Origin: Serendipita indica DSM 11827
Taxonomy: Eukaryota > Basidiomycota > Agaricomycetes > Sebacinales > Serendipitaceae
Assembly (NCBI GenBank): GCA_910890315.1
Contig: CAJVGD010000013.1
Location: 1 to 64,000, forward strand
Length of the DNA: 64,000 bases
Reading direction: 5' to 3'
Shown piece by piece: positions 59,472-64,000 of this stretch (within the stretch, counting starts at the first letter, position 1; every line of letters begins with the position of its first letter). The notes under the pieces were generated by a model. It saw only the letters and a program-made list of their open reading frames with translations. It did not search any database and had not been told where the DNA came from. The translations under genes were made by a program, and so were the position numbers.

Positions 59472-60929
59472 TTACTTTGAGTGTCGTTCATCTTATGGAT
59501 TTGTTGTATTATATTCGATTGTATATTCCCTGAATTAGCATTTCTCGGCCAGCATGAACTCCGAGCTCCATCCAGATATTTTTCTTAGATTGACTGAGGG
59601 ATCTGAGGTGCCACCAGGTTGTGTATAGCATTAGAAAGTGTCAAATAGTTCTAATTGAGTCACAAATCCAGAACAACTTTGCCGCTGCGACTTTGCTAGC
59701 ATTCCGCCTGGCTGCAGAAGATGATTTTTCTGAGAAGTGAATGTACTATAAGAATTTTATACCAAAATATTACCAAAGTAATATTAGGAAATCACAGAGC
59801 GCATGAGTAACACCAAGAGCAAAACGATCCAGCGTACGGTGCTGGAAGCAGGATTACTACCTTGCCTTCAATTTGATGAAACGACATACATTGAATGAAT
59901 CCACGGTTGATTCAATGTGCCTTTGCCAGCTGATATGACACTAAAATTGATCCGCTGGCAGCTTCAAACAATGCCACTCGGAGCAATGAGAACACCAGGT
60001 GTGCGGCCAATAGTACACCCAACCTGAAGTAAATCCTGTTCGTTCGTCTCGTCGCTCTCCTCGTTCAACAATATGCCCGCCATGCGCAAGCCGACGAGAA
60101 GACACTATCTCACCTCTCAAAACAAGCGATGGCAGGCTTGCACAGTCTGATGAAGAGAAAGCGGCCATACTGGCCGAGGCATTCTTCTCGACAGTAAGAA
60201 TATCAGATTGATATGCGAAGTTTACAAGGCGCTAGTACCGAGGTGTAGACGTCTGTTGGGTTATTGCCTAATGTCGTGGCGGGCAATGCGCCTCGACGCA
60301 GCAGACGTTAGGGGGAACTGGACCTTTGGCTTTTACAAGCTCTCATGCTACATTGACGTTACACTGTAGTCGGCGCATGGATCGAATTCGGTGATGGGAT
60401 CCCGAGACATTATGCGGGTCGACTACGTACTCTCTCTGGACCAATTCAAGACTCTAACCACTTTGGCACTTGCTCATCACTACTTGGATGTAGCGTGACA
60501 TGAGATAGATTCACAGACCAGGAGCAAGGGTGACCTTCTCGAGACCAGGATAATAAAACGAGATATATTAGCCATGCTCTTGCAGAGGGGTGCGGGTCGA
60601 AGAGGAATTATGAGGACTAGAATGAGCATAGAGTAGAGTACACCCTCGTAGATGTCGACGGATCCACCCCGGCGTAGACCCATTGTATTCACTGAACCAT
60701 CAAAGCCATCTAAGGCAAATTTAGAACCAAATATGGCGAGTCTCATTTCTTTGAATGTCGACGAGAGTTTCATAGATTTGGCGAACTATGGAGACGACAT
60801 AGTCTCACTAGCTCAGAGGTCAAGAAAGATGAAGGTCAAATAAATAAATAAAAGGCTATTTTAGATCTCTAGCAGCGTCTTCTATTACGAGTTGGTGTGG
60901 GCCCTGTAATAGAAAGGCGATCAGTATTG
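59472..60929. other. No recognised gene
   Basis: A 63-codon frame at 60652-60843 (MSTDPPRRRPIVFTEP...) ends just before an AT-rich AATAAATAAAA stretch but resembles nothing known. The rest is short frames. Confidence 0.4.
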
Positions 60930-61340
60930 ACCTTGATCACGAATTCGAGGGTGGAAGTATTCTCGCGACAACACTCTATTACGATGAGCTTCTCCCTATC
61001 GCTATCGATGTGAAGCCCTGTCATAGATGCAGGGGCGTCTCCAGCAGCGAGGTACCCTAAGCTACGACTCGCGCATCAAGAAGGTTCTCAGCGAGCCAAA
61101 TGCATGTAACGTTGAGCCTGAACCGAAAGAGGAACATGCCATACTCAGTGACCAGAAAGAGGGCCTGTGAATCCTGATGCGACAAAAGGGTTAGAAGTCC
61201 AACACTCATTTCGTTGTTCGCTCGTTTCGATACTCATGTGGATATCATAAACGATCAAGATCACTCAAGATCACGAATCAAAATGGTTCAAACAATTTAT
61301 ATCAATTGGTTACGACATTGACAAAGGCGTTGGACATCGC

Positions 61341-61817
61341 TCTGGAAAACGGTTAGTGGGGGAAAATTCCGAAGGATATCAATACTGACCAGCCAATGAC
61401 GAGGTTGGCTACCAGGTTGTTTCCGTCGGCAACGACATACTTGATGCTATACTTGCGGGCACGAGGAGCCGTGCTGGTGACACTGTACTCGGCGAGCTGG
61501 CTCCACTTGACTTTTCCCCTGTCGGTGCCCTCGACATACCACTCTGGAAGGAGCTTGGTTCCGGAGTCGGCGGGGGTGAGAGCGGTCACAATGTCGCACC
61601 AGCGCTTGTAGTTGTGGACACCAAAGACGGCAATGATACGCTCGCCAGTGTCAGCGTCGAAGCGGAGAGAGCCAGAGGTGCCGCTGCCGGTCATGTTGAG
61701 GACATAGGTATCGCTGGTGGAAGTCCAAGTACCGCTAGAATAGACGGACTGCTCGGTGCAGCGGAAAAACGCGTCCGAATTGGTTTGGAAGACACGAACA
61801 GTGATTTGGTAGGCCAT
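61341..61817 (-). CDS. Fungal fruit-body lectin (Agaricus bisporus lectin family), intact frame
   Basis: A small cytosolic-type lectin without signal peptide; relatives bind Gal-beta-1,3-GalNAc glycans and act in defence against nematodes and insects. The ATG at 61817 gives MAYQITVRVFQTNSDAFFRC, then GTWTSTSDTYVLNMTGSGTS, GERIIAVFGVHNYKRWCDIV, LLPEWYVEGTDRGKVKWSQL and KYVVADGNNLVANLVIG. Exon 1 ends at 61390 within TG; a 48-nt intron (61389-61342, GTCAGT..CTAAC..CCAG) brings in A at 61341, so the stop codon TGA is split by the intron. This yields 142 residues, the family's usual length. The coding frame is whole, but a 1.5-kb transposon sits between the promoter and the ATG, so expression is doubtful. 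Confidence 0.88.
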
Positions 61818-61884
61818 TCTGCGAGGCAGGTCAGACAAAGAGTGAGAGCGGAACATGAGCTCGAGGACGAACTTTGATGTTATA

Positions 61885-63425
61885 CAGTTAGCCCAAAAAC
61901 TGTTCACACCGCCACCCCGGCCGCCTTGCTACCCCTGTACTGTTCGTAATAGTTAGTCTAAATCTATGTATAGGACCTTTTATAAGACTTTAGTATTTTA
62001 TCTATATCTGAGAGTGATATTAAGAGTTCAGAAACGCTGTAGATCTAGAAATCGAGGTACAAAAACGGAGGCTCTCGTGAATAGTTTTTGTTCAATAGTC
62101 AATGCTACCCCCTTTCGCCCTAATTACCGCCTCCAGTCTATTGGGCATAGTTCTAATGTACTTCTCACACTTCTCCTTTGATATACGCCCCCATTCCACT
62201 TCAATTCGTCTCACTAGTTCGTCTATACTGCTCGGCCAGGTGGGATAATCGTTGAGAATCATTTTGAGCTCTCTCCACAGGTTTTCGATCGGATTGAGGT
62301 CGGGGGACTGAGAAGGCCAGTCAAGAAGTCTGATTTCATGAGTTTCAAACCAGTCTCGAGCTGTTGCTGAGGCGTGCTTTGGGTCGTTGTCCTGCTGGAA
62401 GATGAATCCTCCTCGTGTGAGTCGAAGGCTGCGGGCTGAAGCGAGGAGATTCTGGTCAAGGATGCGAGCATACTTCTCAGCATCCATAATACCATCAATG
62501 TTGCACATTTTTCCTCGTCCAGACGTGCTGAAGCATCCCCATATCATCACATGGCCTCCTCCATGCTTGACTGTGCTCGTCTGCTGATGCTGCTGTCGCT
62601 TGGATCCCTTCTCCCTCCAACACCACTTCTTCCCATCAGAGCCACATCGATTGATTTTGGTCTCATCTGAGAATATAACTCGATCCCAGTCTTCAGGAGT
62701 CCAGTGGCGGTACTTGTAGGCAAAATCAAGACGAGCCTTCATGTGCCTCCGAGTAAGTAAGGGCTTCTTGACCTTGACATAGGCCTTAAGCCCCTCCTCT
62801 TTGAGCACATTACGGACTGTCTGTGTGCAGATGTTGATTCCGAGTGCTTGCTTTACTCTCCTGGCAGTATAGGTCTTGCTGCCAAGTGCCAGGCGCACGG
62901 CTGCACTCCGAGTACGCTCTGAAACCTTGGTAGAACGGCCACCAGGCTTATGGGTAAGCTCCAAATCCCATTTCTTCTTATATTTTGAGATAGTTGGAGG
63001 TGCAATACCAAGACTTTTGCTAATAGACGAGTAGGATTTGCCCGCCAAAAGCAGATGACGAAGTTCGAGCTGTTTCTGCTTGGAGAGAGGTGACATGATG
63101 TGATAGCGACATACCAATGACTCTAATGACCCTTATATATCTCATTCCGTTATTTGTAACTGTTTACAAGGCTGCTAGAACTCTAATTCACGTGATCTAG
63201 GGGTGTGTCACAAAATGCACAAAAACTATTCACGAGAGTCTCCCTTTTTGTACCTCGATTTCTAGATCTACACAGTTTCTAAACTCTTGACATCTCTTTC
63301 AGATATAAAAAAGATACTGAAGTATACTCAAATGACCTTTACATAGATTTAGACTAACTAATACGAGCGATACAGGGGTAGCAAGGCGGCCGAGGTGGCG
63401 GTGTGAACAGTTTTTGGGCTAACTG
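61885..63425 (-). mobile_element. Tc1/mariner DNA transposon, apparently intact
   Basis: 1541 bp, flanked by the TA target duplication (61883-61884 and 63426-63427). Both ends begin CAGTTAGCCCAAAAACTGTT, and inverted similarity extends with gaps over about 200 bp at each side, making long imperfect inverted repeats. The paralogous locus at 53286-53287 shows the uninterrupted TA, which proves insertion after the duplication. It lies in the 5' leader region of the lectin gene. Confidence 0.96.
62092..63096 (-). CDS. Tc1/mariner transposase (DD34E)
   Basis: A single open frame of 334 residues from the ATG at 63096 (MSPLSKQKQLELRHLLLAG) to TGA at 62092-62094. The N-terminal half holds two helix-turn-helix regions (SYSSISKSLGIAPPTISKYK; YTARRVKQALGINICTQTVR) separated by GGRSTKV, a GRPR-like hook. 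The catalytic triad is visible: Asp in VIFSDETKINR, Asp in FQQDNDPKHAS, and Glu in SPDLNPIENLWRELK, with 34 residues between the second Asp and the Glu, as in Tc1 elements. No break is seen. With matching inverted repeats and a clean TA duplication, the element could be autonomous; activity is inferred. Confidence 0.95.
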   Translation of the reverse strand: MSPLSKQKQLELRHLLLAGKSYSSISKSLGIAPPTISKYKKKWDLELTHKPGGRSTKVSERTRSAAVRLALGSKTYTARRVKQALGINICTQTVRNVLKEEGLKAYVKVKKPLLTRRHMKARLDFAYKYRHWTPEDWDRVIFSDETKINRCGSDGKKWCWREKGSKRQQHQQTSTVKHGGGHVMIWGCFSTSGRGKMCNIDGIMDAEKYARILDQNLLASARSLRLTRGGFIFQQDNDPKHASATARDWFETHEIRLLDWPSQSPDLNPIENLWRELKMILNDYPTWPSSIDELVRRIEVEWGRISKEKCEKYIRTMPNRLEAVIRAKGGSIDY

Positions 63426-64000
63426 TAGGATGCAGATGAGAAGAGAGAAGAGACGTTGTCTGAGCTTTCTAGGTGGCTCAGAGAGACTCCTTTTATAGCT
63501 GAGAGTCCACTTGCACCCGATGTATGCGGATGGTCGAGACCTAGTATTCGACTCGTGAAAGTACCCGTTATGCTCTTCCTCCACGGCGAATGTGTCTCTC
63601 CGGTTGCCAAGATTATGTCCTTGGAACGCCACAGGTGTGGGATCCGCGCGAGGTGAGCTCGCAAGGCCTGTGGGGTGAATAGGAGGGAATGCTCAACGTC
63701 ATGTCGGACAGTGACGAGGTAGGGATCTACAAAATAGATGGTCTCTCGTGATCAAGCCACAGGTCGAGGTGATTTGCTGCCTCTAGAATTGCCGACGTTT
63801 GAGCTGTGGCTTAGGCGGCTGTTGTTGAGCACTAAAGATGAGCTGATCGTCACGTCTTCACCTCAGGGTTCTCTGGCGACATTTTTATTCCTGGAATCCG
63901 GTGTGGAGGACCGCTGCACAGTCTTCAAGGAGCGCTGAGAGCTGCATAATGACATTCTACGACGGTAAATAGCCCCTTTATGTCAGTGTAAGTGATTGGG

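Larger units (their letters stand above)
60930..64000. repeat. Segmental duplication, copy B (lectin locus with Tc1 insertion)
   Basis: It matches copy A (52430-53870) on both sides of the Tc1 element, in the same orientation, and runs off the window's right end. The minus-strand TATA box equivalent lies near 63490-63497. Confidence 0.85.

Overview
The window is nuclear DNA of a filamentous basidiomycete. It has many short introns (about 44-64 nt, GT..AG, CTRAY branch sites), TATA boxes 40-130 bp upstream of starts, and typical Agaricomycete families: fruit-body lectins of the Agaricus bisporus type, a GMC oxidoreductase, a GH11 xylanase with CBM1, a membrane-anchored GH5 exo-glucanase, F-box expansions and STAND/NLR-like receptors. 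The overall flavour (NACHT-WD40 plus F-box plus lectin, many transposons) suggests a Ceratobasidiaceae/Rhizoctonia-like fungus; that is inference from gene content, not a database result.

Left third (1-28.5 kb), a decaying accessory region. A heat-shock-type promoter with no visible gene (666-710) faces the end of a broken NACHT-WD40 receptor (929-5579, minus) whose 14 WD40 units are nearly identical. A full-length Copia element with identical LTRs follows (5807-10649). Next is a three-level nest: a LINE fragment split by a hAT transposon, itself split by a solo Copia-type LTR. Then come a BTB/POZ gene, a NAR1 (cytosolic Fe-S assembly) relic abutting a Ty3/Gypsy fragment, two related F-box genes (one cut short beside another solo LTR), and a 2.4-kb array of 133-bp tandem repeats carrying a conserved hairpin and interrupted by a second type of solo LTR.

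Middle (28.5-52 kb), more conventional genes. A secreted type-B carboxylesterase (31 kb), a GH11 xylanase with CBM1 (35 kb), a Ser/Pro-rich protein, three F-box genes of one family (one fragment, one intact, one with an altered C-terminus), a GH5 exo-1,3-glucanase (42.5-44.9 kb), two F-box genes of another family (45.3 and 47.6 kb), and a secreted GMC oxidoreductase (49.8 kb). The secreted hydrolases and oxidase fit plant-wall or lignocellulose attack and wall remodelling.

Right end (52-64 kb), a possible defence block. A hydrolase-NB-ARC-TPR receptor with 13 nearly identical 42-residue TPR units lies between two direct copies of a duplicated lectin locus. One lectin copy is broken. The other keeps its frame but has an apparently intact Tc1/mariner element in its 5' leader; the sister copy preserves the empty site. 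Both receptors are broken by scattered single-base changes outside or at the start of their repeat arrays, while the repeat units show almost no silent variation and vary at a few fixed codons.
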